NCBI RefSeq assembly: GCF_001625305.1
Contig: NW_017802791.1
Location: 163,880 to 227,879 of the forward strand
DNA from: Branchiostoma belcheri
Lineage: Eukaryota; Chordata; Leptocardii; Amphioxiformes; Branchiostomatidae
Length of the DNA: 64,000 bases
Direction of reading: 5' to 3'
Shown in pieces: positions 47,774-60,539 of the stretch. A program made the position numbers and the translations under genes. The notes beneath the pieces were generated by a model. The model searched no databases and was not told the origin of the DNA. It saw only the letters and a program-made list of their open reading frames with translations. The first letter of the stretch is position 1; the number at the start of each line of letters is the position of its first letter.

Positions 47774-49240
47774 GATGTACGGACAAGGAGGTTTTCAGGA
47801 AGCTCAGCGACATGTAAGACTCGCATAAATCCAGCAATGACGACTTACTACACACTTATAGGGCAAAAACTTCACATGATCGGGACAAGTGTAAAAACCG
47901 TGGCCGCCTCTAAAAGCGCCACCTACCTTAATTTCCAACATAAGAAATTGGAAGAAATTACAGGTTGATTGGCTGAAGGAAAACAGATTTTGTGAAAATT
48001 TACCTTACCAGATAAACCTTCGGATCACAGTCCACTATTACTGTGTACAAATAGGTAAATATATCAAAGAATGTTTTTAGACAAGTAGTATCAGCTGACT
48101 CATCGAACCCTGTGCGTTGTACCCATGTATTTGCCTGTATGTCTGCGCGCAGTTTCAGCCCTTACGAAAGTCGCTGTACTTTGGTCAACGCTGTACTTTT
48201 TTTGTGTCAATAAAGTACAATAGAATGATCCTGTCTTCTCAAGTTACTGTCTTTTGTCTCCTTTACCCACACACAGCGTCTTGAATGTGACCTCCCCGTG
48301 GAAGACACTTCCATTTCCAACCTACAGGGGTGTTCAAGCGGGTACCTTTTGGGGAATATTAGAAGGCAAAACTCACCACGACTATTTAAAAGCTCTTTTG
48401 AGATGTATACACTTGTAAAGAAAAGGACGCGACCGTACAGGTTCACTCAGGTCGGGCGGGGACACCCCTCCTTTCACAGTGAACTGATCCATATCAGGTA
48501 GTTCAACTCTACCTGACTATAGCCGTGGTTTTGTTGTGTCGTCGCTCATATAAGGTAACATTTATTCATGTATATAAATTTATTTACTCATGATTTCGGT
48601 GATATTTATGTACCATTTGTGATTCAAGACGGGAGTTTGTAGCATATGTGCGCCGGTTCTAAATGCCTTTGTTACGGCAGGTGGTTTTGTTTTCGATCTG
48701 GGGTTAGCCTGAGGTCAAGGTGACATACATGGCGGCCAGTTTTCCCTTGTCTTATTTCTGTCACGAGCGAAGACGAGGGGGTCTACTGGAAAGTGTTGTT
48801 TACACTTTTGGCTAAACAAGACGCGCCTTTACTTAGGACAAGATTGAAAGGTTCTTTATATTAGCAAGCTTAAAGACTTAGCTTCAAATGGGCTCCACAA
48901 AACACGAAACGTCCAAAGGACGACACGAAATTCCTACATGTATTACAACAGCAAACCGTTTTGTTTTTTCTATCAACAACATTTCAGAGCGAGCCTATGA
49001 TCTGGACGCCACTAAGTATGATGAAAGGTGTGTGACGTGTTTGTGAGATGTCACCCTACAGAAATTTATTCAAAGATTCCTTTGGGAAAATATGAATTTA
49101 TAGGCGGATTTATGGTGTCTTTGGCGCTCAATCGACCCGGAAGTGTGCCGACTGAGAGCAGTCGGGGGTGTTTCACGTAAAATAACCAGACACACAAACT
49201 CCCCTGGCATGTTGTCTGTCTCTTTTGCCAATTTCTACTG

Positions 49241-49243
49241 TGT

Positions 49244-49286
<43 letters not shown>

Positions 49287-49463
49287 TGTGTGTTGAGTGT
49301 GTGTGCGTTGTATTTGTGTGTGTATGTGTGTGTGTGTGCGTGTGTCTGTGTTGAGAGTGTGTGTGTGTGCGTGTGTGTCTGTGTTGAGTGTGTGTGTGTG
49401 TTTCTGTGTAGAGTGTGTGTGTGTACGTGTGTCCTTTATGTGTGTGAGTGTGTCTGTGTTCTC
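49241..49463. repeat. GT-rich imperfect microsatellite
   Basis: TGTG runs broken by GAGT, CTGT and CGTG variants, just upstream of the first coding exon of the HSD3B gene. Confidence 0.95.
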
Positions 49464-49498
49464 TGTGTTTTACCTTCAGTCTTACCCCCACAGATACC

Positions 49499-52400
49499 AT
49501 GTCAGCGGGTCTAACGTACGTGGTGACAGGAGGGTGCGGGTTTCTCGGCTCCCAAATTGTTGACTTACTGGTGCAGAGAGGGAAGAACATCTCCGAGATC
49601 CGCGTGGTCGATACGAAACTTCGCGGCCACAGCAAGTCTCCTGAGAACAGTGGTAGGAAATCTGTTCTCAAGTTTAGTGTTTAACTTAGTGTTTTGCTGA
49701 GGTTCATTTGCATGCTCTGTAAGGCGACACCTCTTAATTTTATGGATGACATACTCTGAAAACCCTCAAACTAGTGCGCGCGGGCGAATAAAAAAAAATT
49801 CAGGCCAAAAATAAAAATGCTACTAAACCACAGGAATACAAAGCTACTACTAGTATTGTGAATTTGCGGCAGTAGAGTCCATTCCGCGTCACCGAGTGGG
49901 TTTTTTCTCCATGTTTCTAATACGTTTGAATTATTTAGAAGAAAAGAATACCCCAGTAACAAAAGTTCTAAATTTTTCAAAAATTTGAAAATGAAAATTT
50001 GAATATATTTGAATTCATTTATATATTTCTGAAACATTTTGAAAGTGACTGTACAAAGATCTCTTTCTTTAGAATAAATTTGAACTACCCATGTGTTTCT
50101 TTCACAATTCGAAATATTTAGAACTATTTCAAACAAATAACAAAATGGTAGATGTGGGTAATTGCCCCCATAAAAGTAGGTGCTAATCCTACTCTTCTGT
50201 CTTCCTCTGTATATTTTTAGATTTCACTGCTGGACACTGGTGGCTCTTTTGTTGTAAGGCATCAATGCCTGACACCCAGACAGTCTGCCCTGTACTTCAC
50301 AGGGATGTGTGAATTACTTCCTTCCCATCCCACTGACAAAATGTATTTACAAAATGTTAGAAATAATTCGAAATAATGGTAAAAAATGGTAGAGTGCTGT
50401 TAGAAATATTTAGAAACTATTGGAAATGTCATAATCCACATCAGGAATATTTCAAACGTTTTAGAAAACCAGGGAATTATTTAGAATATTGACAAGATGT
50501 TCAAAATATTTCCAAATTATGAAATTTCTTAGACAAACAATTACAAAGAATTCAAAACATTTCTAAATAATGACAATAACAACCCACTCGGTGACGCGGA
50601 ATTGACTCTACATAGCGACGTATACGACAATATGACACATGCTGGGTTTTTGCGGAGTTTATGAGTCGGCACTATACGTATGTACTGAGTTTTTGAGTCG
50701 CGAAATTTCGGCAGCCTGGGTGCCATCCTCCAGAGTTACCACCGGCTCCGTATTTTCGCTAACTACAGTGGACTATAGCTACCCAGGCTTAGAGCCAGGC
50801 CAGAGCCTCGGAGGACGTGATTTTTTTGTTTGTTTTGTTTTTGAGAATAGGCAAAAGTCAATGAGTGCGCGAATGTCATCCATACAATTAATTCGGTGTT
50901 GCCTTATTCTATTTTTTGGGGGGAGGGGGTATTATGATATAATTTAGGGGTATCATATAGCCATCACAATTTTGCTGATGGCTTCTTAACTTCACGGTAC
51001 TAGCCTGCCCGAGAACGCGAGTGAACAAGCGATTATGGTATATGTAACAAAGGCAATATGCATGCTTTAAAGCCGCCCTCTAGCAATTTAATGGAGGACT
51101 GCACTGCATTGGCTACGCTGATCCTATTACTGATCCTATTAACTGCAGCGAAACGTTTATCAATACATCAGAAACTATATAAGTCGCCGTTCCAAACAGT
51201 AGCTCACTACAGCACACATTACCAAGATTTGAAAATATTCTATTCATTTATACGTTAGGTGACACCAATTTATTTTGTTGTTTCTTGGATCGCCCTGTCC
51301 ATTTTTTTTTCTGATTTGCAAAATTATAGAAAAACATTTTTTTTGGTGCAAAATCAACAGAAAAATGCTCAATGAAAGACATATTTGTCCCAACGGTTAA
51401 AAAAAAGTCCTAGTTGTTCAAGTTTTTCAACGTTACAATGCAATTTTGTTCCATTAAAAGTTCAAAATCTATTGTTTTAATTATAAACCAGCCTGATATA
51501 TTCACTTTATGGCTCATATTGTAACATTTCCAGGGTGCCTTGGCCTGGTTTTTTTTTTTTATTTCACACTTTCGCCTCATTTTTTTTTCTGAAAAAATCC
51601 AAGAAAAAACAAATTTAAAAATTGGTGTGGCCTTAACAAGGAAACATGTCGCTAACAAAGTGATGACTGATAACATATAGGGGTCAAGGTCAAATTGGTC
51701 TGTGGTGACGTCACAAACATGGCGCAGATGACGGAGGTGTGCGCAGGCGCAGACGTTGTCATTCACACAGCGTCACTGATTGACGTTTTCGGATTGGTCA
51801 GCGACGTGACACTGTGGGACGTCAATGTCAAAGGTGTGTTCTCAAGGTCATCGTGATTACGTCACAGCTTGTTGCATTTTTTCTGTACTTTTTATGCTTT
51901 TTACTACGTTTCTTCTTCTTCTTTTTCTTCTGTTCCAAACACTAACCTCTGACCTGGCCAATGGCCTGATTTTGTTGATGTCTGTCACCATGGTAACTGG
52001 TGTTGGGCTAAATAATGTTGCAATTTTATAGGATGGATGTAGACCATATATAATGACCATGAATGTACACGCATTTGAGTAAGAAGAGCAAACCATGCGA
52101 AGGTAAACATTATGCATTTGCTTTGCAAATGTTACCTTTCTAGTTACTTCTATCAGTTGTACAAGAGAATCTGTTTAGGGTTTGAAAATAGAAATAAGTG
52201 CAGATATATTTATACAGTATATGATTATACATGACTCCTAAAATAACCGAAAATGGTCAGGGCGATTTTTTTACAGAACAGCTCACGTAGCAATTCCGTT
52301 ATGATCTCCAAGCAATCTTAACAGTGATCACTATTTAATTTAAAAGCAAATGCAAAATGTTAACCTTCGAATATGGTCTGCTCTGTTAATTTGTTCTCGA

Positions 52401-54007
52401 GCACATTCATACATATGGTCAGACATGAGTCTAAATCCCCCCTGCTATAAAATTGCAACATGATGTAACGAAAATGTGCTAATAAATGGTAGTAGATAAA
52501 AAAATATCAAAAAGAATTCCTCATCGAGAATATTCTTGATACTCAGAAATTGCCTTATATATAACTTCAACATCACTTAATCCATGAACATGTTCTGATA
52601 TGTAAATATAATACACAATGTAATTATAGTAAACGCATGAAGACTAGGCCGGATCTCATAGCTTGTTAACGTTAGACCGCAACATCTGTTATGTAATAGT
52701 ATGTTTATCTGACGTGCAACCGACACTGTTAACCTGCACCACCTGTTCCGAATTGTTTATGTTCTTGTTGTGAGGGCTAGCCCTTTATAATAGCCTCCGG
52801 CTAGTTGGGCAGTCCTGGCTGTATACACATGTCTTATACAGTCTAATAAATCAAATCAAATCAACATTTTCCTTTCCCCCGAACACCAGGTACAGAGACC
52901 CTGCTCCAGTGCTGCCTGAATGAAGACGTTACCGGCTTCGTCTACACCAGCAGCCGGGGCGCCGTGGGGCCCAACCGGCGGGGCGACCCAATGGAGGACG
53001 GGGACGAGAGCACGCCGTACGATAGCTCGAACCAAGTTATTTTTTACAACCGGACCAAGGCGGCTGCGGAGTCGGCGGTTCTGAGGTGGAACGGACGGCG
53101 GACAAACGGCGGGAAAATTCTTTACACCTGCGCCTTAAGGCCGGCAGGTACGTCAGAACCACGAGTGTGTAGTTGGTTGGAAGTCGGTTGATCTTTAAGA
53201 AAGAAAAAGAGGGAGAAAGAAAAAAGAAAGAAAGAAAGAAAGAAAGAAGGAAGGAAGGAATGAAAGAAAGAACGAAAGAAAGAAAGAAAAAGAAAGAAAG
53301 AAAGTAAAAGAGAAAGAAAGAAAGAAAGAAAAGGAGAAAGGAAAAACGAAGGGAAAAAGAAAGAAAAAAGGAAGAAAGAGAAAAAATGGGGATCAATTAG
53401 TTTATGTTGAAAAGACCATATAACGAGTCCTTTTTGAAAAATGTTAAATTTTACAGGCCTTTATGGTGATGGTGAATGGGCTCTGTATAAGATGTGGCGG
53501 GACTTCGGCGTGGATCCGTTCGCCGGGCCTCTCACACGCCTCAGCCATCCCAAGGTCAAGGGCCAAATTTCGTACGTCGGGAACGTCGCCTGGGCTCACC
53601 TCCTGGCCGCGCAGACGCTGGTGACGTCACCAGGCAACGCAGGCGGTGAGGCGTTCTTCATAACCGACGACACGCCCATAGGGAGCGATGTTACACTGTG
53701 CAGCGAAATATGCGCCCCTATCGGGATTTGTTGGAACGACACCTTAGTCCTTCCTCTCTGGGTCCTATACTTACTCGCTTATCTTCTCGCTTTCCTGCGT
53801 TTTCTCTTGAAGCCGTTTTACAACTTCGTTCCCCCCATAACTCCGGCTTTGCTGACACTCCTGAACACGAACTTCTACTTCAACTGTAAGAAAGCCAGGC
53901 GTCTTCTCGGCTACAAGCCGCTCTTTACCTGGGAGGAGTCTAAACAGAAAACGCGGGAAGGGCTGATGGAATGGAAAACTAGGGAGTTCTCGCAAGGCCG
54001 TGGTTAG
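49499..54007 (+). CDS. HSD3B-like: 3-beta-hydroxysteroid dehydrogenase / delta5-4 isomerase family enzyme
   Basis: NAD-dependent short-chain dehydrogenase acting on 3-beta-hydroxysteroids or sterols at ER or mitochondrial membranes. Coding exons 49499-49652, 51681-51833, 52890-53147 and 53457-54007 (phases 1, 1, 1) give 371 aa; human HSD3B proteins are about 370 aa. The dinucleotide motif is TGGCGFLG near residue 10. VIHTASLIDVFG and DVNVKGTETLLQ follow. The active site has YTSS and Y-N-R-T-K (YxxxK). LYTCALRPAGLYGDG and YVGNVAWAHLLAA are family signatures. A C-terminal hydrophobic segment (LWVLYLLAYLLAFLRFLL) matches the membrane segment of the family, and YKPLFTWEESKQKT is typical. All key residues are present. 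Whether the substrate is a steroid, bile-acid intermediate (HSD3B7) or other sterol cannot be told. An upstream 5' UTR exon is likely but not fixed (candidate 48988-49027). Confidence 0.95.
49723..50903 (-). mobile_element. Harbinger-like MITE, subfamily B (reverse), split by a nested element
   Basis: The left end GGCGACACCTCTTAATTTTA and right end TTAATTCGGTGTTGCC are flanked by TAA/TTA. The interior is the reverse of 25007-25430. It is interrupted at TA by the 734-bp element 49875-50608. It lies in intron 1 of the HSD3B-like gene. Confidence 0.85.
49875..50608. mobile_element. TA-target (mariner-like) MITE nested in the Harbinger-like element
   Basis: The ends GAGTCCATTCCGCGTCACCG and inverse CGGTGACGCGGAATTGACTC continue into AGTGGGTT. 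They are flanked by TA (49873-49874 and 50609-50610). Related uninterrupted elements show the empty site 'gcagtacatagcg'. The interior is AT-rich with many decayed 'aaatatttagaaa' units. Confidence 0.88.
53199..53390. repeat. (GAAA)n-type purine-rich microsatellite
   Basis: Imperfect GAAA/GGAA repeats, about 50-240 bp downstream of the third HSD3B coding exon and before the last exon. Confidence 0.95.
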
Positions 54008-54069
54008 ATAAAAAAATTGAAGGAAAAATAGTTGTACTATCATCAAAGTTCATGTGTCGGTAGTTACAT

Positions 54070-54297
54070 GTTAAGAGTTAAAACTTTTGATCCAACACAA
54101 AAAGGTTCTCGCGATCGACGGGGGCCGACATCATCTACCAGATACCTTTGACCCAGTGTTGACGTCACACTTCAAAGAAGCCACGTGACAAGCTCCACTG
54201 GGTCAGTCTACTGAGGAAGACCAGAGTGACTGGTCGAAAGCTTTAGGTGAGAGAACTTTTATGTGTTGGACGAAAAGTTAACGTTTTAACTCTTAAC
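54070..54297. mobile_element. Inverted-repeat element with hammerhead-like strands in HSD3B 3' UTR
   Basis: Arms GTTAAGAGTTAAAACTTTT and the inverse at 54240-54297. Inside, at 54211-54245, CTGAGGA is followed by stem GACCAG/CTGGTC around AGTGA and then GAAA, the strands of a hammerhead core. It begins 63 bp after the HSD3B stop codon. A fossil terminal repeat of a Penelope-like retroelement is the likeliest origin. The substrate strand was not located. Confidence 0.5.
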
Positions 54298-54755
54298 GTG
54301 AAGGAAAAATGTAAAGATATCTTCCTGAATTGATTTGATTAATACTTCGTTAAGTAGGGGTGGTGGGCACTTGCACACCTTAGCTTTTGTCTTTCTTTTT
54401 GTATTTACATAATACATACATGTATTTCTCTTTGAGACTTTGAGAGATATCACAAAGACTAGATACTTTATTCGCTTTGTAAAACTACTCAAAGTTTGAA
54501 CCTATATCTTTGGTATACGTAGTATCATATGACAAATGCAGAAAGAAGAACAGTACATATATTTAGCCCAGACAATTTTAACAGTTCGTATCTTACTATG
54601 AACGTGCGGTTATTTGAGACAGATAACATTAGCAAGAAACCGTCAAATACATTTTATTACTGTATTACTATGGTGTCTTCTGATATTCATAAAGGTCAGT
54701 CCAATCCGTCTTGGTTTTATCTTGCAGTGTGCAGACTTTGTAAGAAACGTGACTC

Positions 54756-54761
54756 AATAAA
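54756..54761 (+). terminator. Polyadenylation signal, HSD3B-like gene
   Basis: AATAAA about 750 nt after the stop codon. Confidence 0.5.
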
Positions 54762-54990
54762 TTATAAGACCTAAATGTCAAATTGAGCGATCGTCCGTGT
54801 AACTATTAGAGACAGTTTAACAGCAGAGGTAGACCTTTCAAATTGACACCCTAGATATATAAAATATGTCCTCTGGCTGTGGGGTATCGTCGGGGATTTT
54901 GGTTTATTTTCGAATTGAGACCATTAAAAAGTAAAACCAGTACATTGCAACAGTGGCGATATGATAGAGATAGTTTGATAATTTATATAT

Positions 54991-55292
<302 letters not shown>

Positions 55293-55482
55293 TAACGAAC
55301 ACAAAAGCATGGACTAATGATGTACAACTTGCTTGCCTACTTATTTATGTATTTGTTGTTTATTATTTGTTTATGGCCCCTTGTGACCCCTCACTCCTCT
55401 CGAAAAACGGCCTGTCAGCCAAACAAGCAATGGAGATTAAAGAAAGGATTCATACTGCATGCATCCATTTCCTTTCCATTCT

Positions 55483-55562
55483 TTTTTCATTCATTCATTC
55501 AGTAATCCAGTCATTCATTCATTCATTCATTCATTCATTCATTCATACATTCATTCATTTAT
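55483..55562. repeat. (ATTC)n microsatellite
   Basis: Tetranucleotide ATTC array with a few variants. Confidence 0.95.
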
Positions 55563-55591
55563 ACATATCATTAATATCATAACTAGATATA

Positions 55592-55724
55592 CTCTCCAAG
55601 CAGAGGTTTTGGTTTTGGGGTTATTTTTAGTGTGTTTTTAGGCTTTTTTATTGGGGTTTCTCTTTTGCACTGATTTTTTTTCCCACCAAAAATACCCCCA
55701 AAAACCAAACCTCTGCTTGGAGAG
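55592..55724. mobile_element. Short TA-target foldback MITE
   Basis: 133 bp. The ends CTCTCCAAGCAGAGG and exact inverse CCTCTGCTTGGAGAG are flanked by TA (55590-55591 and 55725-55726). Mariner-type target. Confidence 0.85.
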
Positions 55725-56023
55725 TACTACTTGGCTTTCCTTTGTTATTTAGTATATTACTAGGACAATTGAACTTAAAAAAAACTTGTGAAAAAATGTA
55801 GTTTAAAAAAAAATAAAAGTAAACTTAAGGTATGAACGTGTCGCCACAATGGTTGACTACTTCTGACCATTGTTGACCAAAGCTTATACAAAAGCCTTCT
55901 TTTATTAATTCATTAGAATTTCAAGACAAGAGAAATACGTTATGTAATAAATAAATGAAACAATACGAATATAATGAGAACGGTACAATAAAGAATTTGT
56001 GACATAGGATACAAAACTTCTCT

Positions 56024-56270
56024 GGGGTCGTGTGGCGTAACGGCAGCGTGCTTGACTCGGACCAAGAGGTCCCGGGTTCGAGTCCTGACATGCCACCGAT
56101 CTTGCGCCCTTTGGAAAGGCACTTTACACGACTTTCCTTACTTAACTCAAGTGCAAATGAGTATTGTTTTGTCCTGTATTGAATTTCGTCCTCTGCGTTG
56201 GTGGCGGCTTAAAATAGGTTGATATAACTTGAGTGTGCTGTCACCATGTCTAGTCATGAAATGTTGTAAT
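56024..56270 (+). mobile_element. tRNA-derived SINE
   Basis: Head 'ggggtcgtgtggcgtaacgg', B box GGGTTCGAGTCC, body 'ttgatataacttgagtgtgc' and 'accatgtctagtcatgaaat', ending in a short A run. Matches 37512-37770 along its length. Confidence 0.82.
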
Positions 56271-56363
56271 ATAAAAAAAAACAGCTAACATAACCACGCA
56301 TGGATATAGAGACGCAGATTACGGAAATGTGGGTTTATTTATGAAATCAGCTCGTTTTGTTAC

Positions 56364-56859
56364 AATTCACCAGTTTCCCATCCCCAGAATGCAATGCGAA
56401 AATACGGGGGTAACCCTCATTTACATAGGACTGGAAGGCATCGGAATGATCCTGTTAACGTTAAACAGCTTACTTTTCAGTGTGTTTTGAGGTGTTGGGG
56501 CATTTTATGCTTAACTTTAATTAAATTACTATGGGTTGAATCTGAAAACAAATAAAAAATGCATTTTATTAATATGTGGTTTGTAACGTCATAGTGGTAA
56601 CGCTATACTGATGCTGTAACGTTACAAACCACATGTTCCACGTTAAAAAGAACACTCCAACTTCATTTTCTATTTGTTGTCAGATTCGGCCCATAGACTT
56701 AATTAATGTTGAGCATAAAATGCCCCAACACCTCAAAACGCAGTGAAAAGCAAGCTGTTTAACGTCACCAGGATCATTCCGATGCCTTCCAGTCCTATGC
56801 AAATGAGGGTTACCCCCCTATTTTTTCATTGCATTCTGGGGATGGGAAACTGGTGAATA
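56364..56859. mobile_element. 496-bp foldback element with arms of about 210 bp
   Basis: From ATTCACCAGTTTCCCATCCC to its inverse GGGATGGGAAACTGGTGAAT. Inner blocks such as 'gaggtgttggggcatttta' and 'gtttgtaacgt' also recur inverted, so nearly the whole element is palindromic. No ORF. Confidence 0.85.
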
Positions 56860-57045
56860 GATGTGACCACTCCGTAACGAATCAGTACGGCGTACTGCAC
56901 ATCCCTGATCACCTAATCGTCATTTTTCGCTCTTGTTTTGTTTCGGAACATGGAATGCTGTGGAGAATTACAATGTAAAAGATTTGATACGTTCTATTCA
57001 CCCATGTGCTCTTTTCCTAATCGCAAATTTGCCGACACATTATTG

Positions 57046-57419
57046 GGCCATGTTGGCTTGATTATATGGATGACATCCACGCGCGCATGAATTTTTGTCC
57101 ATTTCCAAAACAAAAATAGACCATATTGTAAATCGTACAAAATGAGCGAATATTGAATGTTGAATGTCGAAAGTATTGGAAAATGATACTTATATAATTC
57201 TATAGAATGCCAAAATCAATTCAGAAAAAGAAGAAAATGTGAAGAAATGAAAATAAAGAGTCTATTATTATTCACTATACCATACTCTGTGTGTTTAGTC
57301 ATTTGTTCAACGTTTATGACCACGTAGATTTCATAATAAAGGATTTTTTTAAAAAGCACGCTCGCATAAGATTTAGGGTTCCCAGAGGATGTCATCCATA
57401 TAATCAATTCAACATGGCC
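57046..57419 (+). mobile_element. Harbinger-like MITE, subfamily C
   Basis: The ends GGCCATGTTGGCTTGATT and AATCAATTCAACATGGCC, with GGATGACATCC and GGATGTCATCC blocks inside. The target duplication is decayed. Confidence 0.82.
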
Positions 57420-57559
57420 TATGTCGTATAACACACGAGAACCGTGGATAAGCAGATATGAAACAATACGAACGGACCGAATTGGCAACGCGACCCATAG
57501 AGAGAAGCGTTCTCATGAACATCATTTATACCTAGCCGCGTTCCTTGATGCTGACATTT

Positions 57560-57962
57560 GGCCACAGCAAGTAATTTTTATGGATGACATCCGCGCGCGC
57601 ATTCATTTTTGCCTGATTTTGAGAGAAAAAGAAGCAAGATTTTGTTGCCTTCTGACAGTAGTCAACATCCCGAAAATGGGCAGAGCCGGAAGGTGGATGG
57701 CGGGTAACTATAAGGAGAGGAGACAAGAAAAGGCTCTGATTTTATATTTTGTTTCTTACTTTGATGCAGTGATATGTGATGTTGACTGTATATATGTGAT
57801 GTTCCCACTGAATCAAAACCATTTGTACAATGATTGAGTCAAAATTTTAAAATGTAAGAACCTTGTTTTTTTTTTCAGTCCACCTTGCATTTTTTTTCTC
57901 TCGCTGGCATTAGATTTGGAGTCTGCGGAGGATGTCATCCATAAAATTTACTTGCTGTGGCC
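57560..57962 (+). mobile_element. Harbinger-like MITE, subfamily A
   Basis: GGCCACAGCAAGTAATTTTT to TTACTTGCTGTGGCC, followed by TTA. Full-length match to 16460-16872 with the GGATGACATCCGCGCGCGC core. Confidence 0.88.
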
Positions 57963-58039
57963 TTAGTACTGAAACTGAATACGTCGCGTTTCCATGTCGG
58001 TCAGTCAAGTCGTCACAGTTGGCAGCTCGGAGAAGAATA

Positions 58040-58171
58040 CAATGTGTACAATGATTGAGTCAACATTTAAGAAATGTTGGTTTTCGGCACGCCTTGTTTT
58101 TTTTCTCCCGGTCGCATTAGATTTGAAGTCTGTGGAGGATGTCATCCATAAAAATTTTACTTGCTGTGGCC
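58040..58171 (+). mobile_element. Right-half fragment of Harbinger-like subfamily A
   Basis: 'acaatgattgagtcaaca' through TTACTTGCTGTGGCC. Separated from the full copy by about 78 bp that recur at 60685-60765. Confidence 0.75.
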
Positions 58172-59251
58172 TTAGGGAATAGGAGAGAGAGTGACGGACG
58201 CGTTTTAGTGATAGGAGAAACTGCACCCACATTCGTAATACGTACTACAACGTCTATGGTGGCAATTGAAAGAGGTCTTGATTCGCGATTGAAATGATCT
58301 AATTATCCCATTTGCTTCATCGCTGTATGGACCGTTTCTACACTTTGGAGGACATCAAATTGAATCCGGCTGTTTTCTGTATTGGATGCATCTTGCAGGT
58401 TAGTGGTTTATATCCTGTACGTATAGACATATTTTTTATTGCTGTCATTGTTTGTATTTTTTTTATCTGTATCTTTTATATGGGCGAGTTATGCCTGAAA
58501 TAAAGAATAAAGAAAGATACCACACGTTGTGCAGGTGTTGTAGCTTTCACTGGCATAGGGTATTTTTGTGTGGAATACGGAATCTAAATCTAGACTAGAG
58601 AGCCAACTACCGTGTTTTAATGTCCACCTACACTTCGTATAGGACTGTTCAACTATACCCGAAACTATAGGTCTGTTAACAATTAAGAATTTACCATTTA
58701 TAGTCAATACTGGCCGAGGGAGGCCATGTATACATGTTTTGCATGTGATCTGGCTTCGAAACAATTAAATTAGTTGGCTAAATTGAACACCAGTGCGGCA
58801 ACAGATTGACCTAATAAAATACCATTCCGGTGCTGTAACTGAATACAGCTACGTGTTTCGGTTCTGGTACATCAAATTCATAGCAGCAATATTATAGCAT
58901 ACATGTGCTGGGTTTGTATGTAGGGCTAGAATAGTTCTCATACTAGAGTTCCACGATCTCATACCTTCGCCAAATAATGTTAATCTTTAAATCTTTGATT
59001 ATAGATTATTCCCCCTGATTTGCGTGGATTGATCAGTTAATTATATTCTACAATTCTCAAACAAGACAGTCTTATCTTAAGAAAGAATACCATTCTAGCA
59101 TTTCCTCATAAATTATACAAATGAGGCCCATATTTAAATAAGGACCCAAAATGTAATCATTTCCAGGTCTCATCAAGACCTACCCACCTACCAAATATCA
59201 AGTAAATCCATTTAAGCCTTCTCAAGTTATCGTGTTTACAGACTAGACTTA

Positions 59252-59402
<151 letters not shown>

Positions 59403-60114
59403 AAACGAATGCCTCAGAAAACATAACCTTCTTGACGATGGTAATAAGTCTGCGACTTCAATATCAGTAGCTGCTACGACGTAGATTTCCCACCTGTCAA
59501 GTACCAGACCTTCTGACAAAGACCATATCTCTGTTCTTTCTCCTTTTTCTACTAGATGTGATCCCATAGGACGTTCTGAAGGAAGGCTAATTGAAACCAA
59601 ATTCATCAGCGAAAAGACTGCGATGTCAGCTAGCGCTGTGGACGTGGCTTAAGACCGTCACCTAGCGTTACAAATATGAACGAAGAAGCAGATACATGGA
59701 TATGGTAAGTATCGATATTATTTTTAATATTTTTTTGTTATCAAGAGTGTCTAAGCGAATTTCAAGACAAGTTGGTTTAAGGCAATTAAGAACTTAATGT
59801 GTTTTGAACAGACTCTTTTTATGCATTCTATGTTCAATTGTATCTCATTAGCACAGCTAAACTGCATTTCGTGTACGTAATACCGTGGGTACTTATATAT
59901 GCGAGCCAATGCCTTATGTGTCATACATCAAAATACGTCCTCCTAACGTCAAAATAATGAAAAGCATGGTTGTACTAATGCTGTCTCATGTTCAGCATTA
60001 GTAAACTGATATCTGAGTAGGAAGACTTTGATTGAGATTAATTATGTCACGAGAAGCGTGCATGCTTCATGTCTTATGATGACTGTCATTAGATCGTGGT
60101 CTTGGCTATAGTTA

Positions 60115-60513
60115 GGCCACAGTAAGTATTTTTTATGGATGGCATCAGCGCGCGCATTAATTTTTGTCTGATTTGGAGGGAAAAAAAGAAATTTTGTTGC
60201 CTTCCGACAGTGGTCAACAGGCCAAAAATGGGCAACATGCCGGAAGGTGGATGGCAGATAACTATGAAAAGAGGAGATAGACAAGAAAAGACTCTGATTT
60301 AATGTTTTGTTCCATTGATACAGTGATATGTGATGCTGGCTGTGTGTATGCGATGTTCCCACTGAATCAAAACCATTTGTACAATGATTGAGTCAAAATT
60401 TTAAAATGTAGGAACCTTGTTTATTTTTGGCCCGCCTTGTTTTTTTTTCGCCCGCTCGCATTAGATTTGGAGTCTGCGGAGGATGTCATCCATAAAATGT
60501 ACTTGCTGTGGCC
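60115..60513 (+). mobile_element. Harbinger-like MITE, subfamily A
   Basis: GGCCACAGTAAGTATTTTTT to TGTACTTGCTGTGGCC, flanked by TTA (60112-60114 and 60514-60516). Confidence 0.88.
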
Positions 60514-60539
60514 TTAGTACTGAAACTCAACACGTCGTC

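Larger units (their letters stand above)
43983..47990 (-). mobile_element. CR1/L2-type LINE, minus strand
   Basis: The 3' end carries TCTGAA-type tandem units (43983-44020, minus strand), as in CR1/L2 clades that end in short repeats. It encodes an AP endonuclease followed by reverse transcriptase. A separate ORF1 was not found, so the copy is probably 5'-truncated. The 5' limit near 47990 is approximate. The copy is dead as it stands: it is split by another LINE fragment (45642-46163) and has a frameshift near 44750. Confidence 0.8.

Noticed and set aside
49066-49671. 201-aa minus-strand frame with His-Thr repeats
   Set aside because: Antisense of the GT-rich repeat and of the first HSD3B coding exon.
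59676-59704. Possible short first coding exon (MNEEADTWIW then donor GTAAGT)
   Set aside because: Good donor and ATG but only ten residues, and no following exon could be recognised up to the window end.
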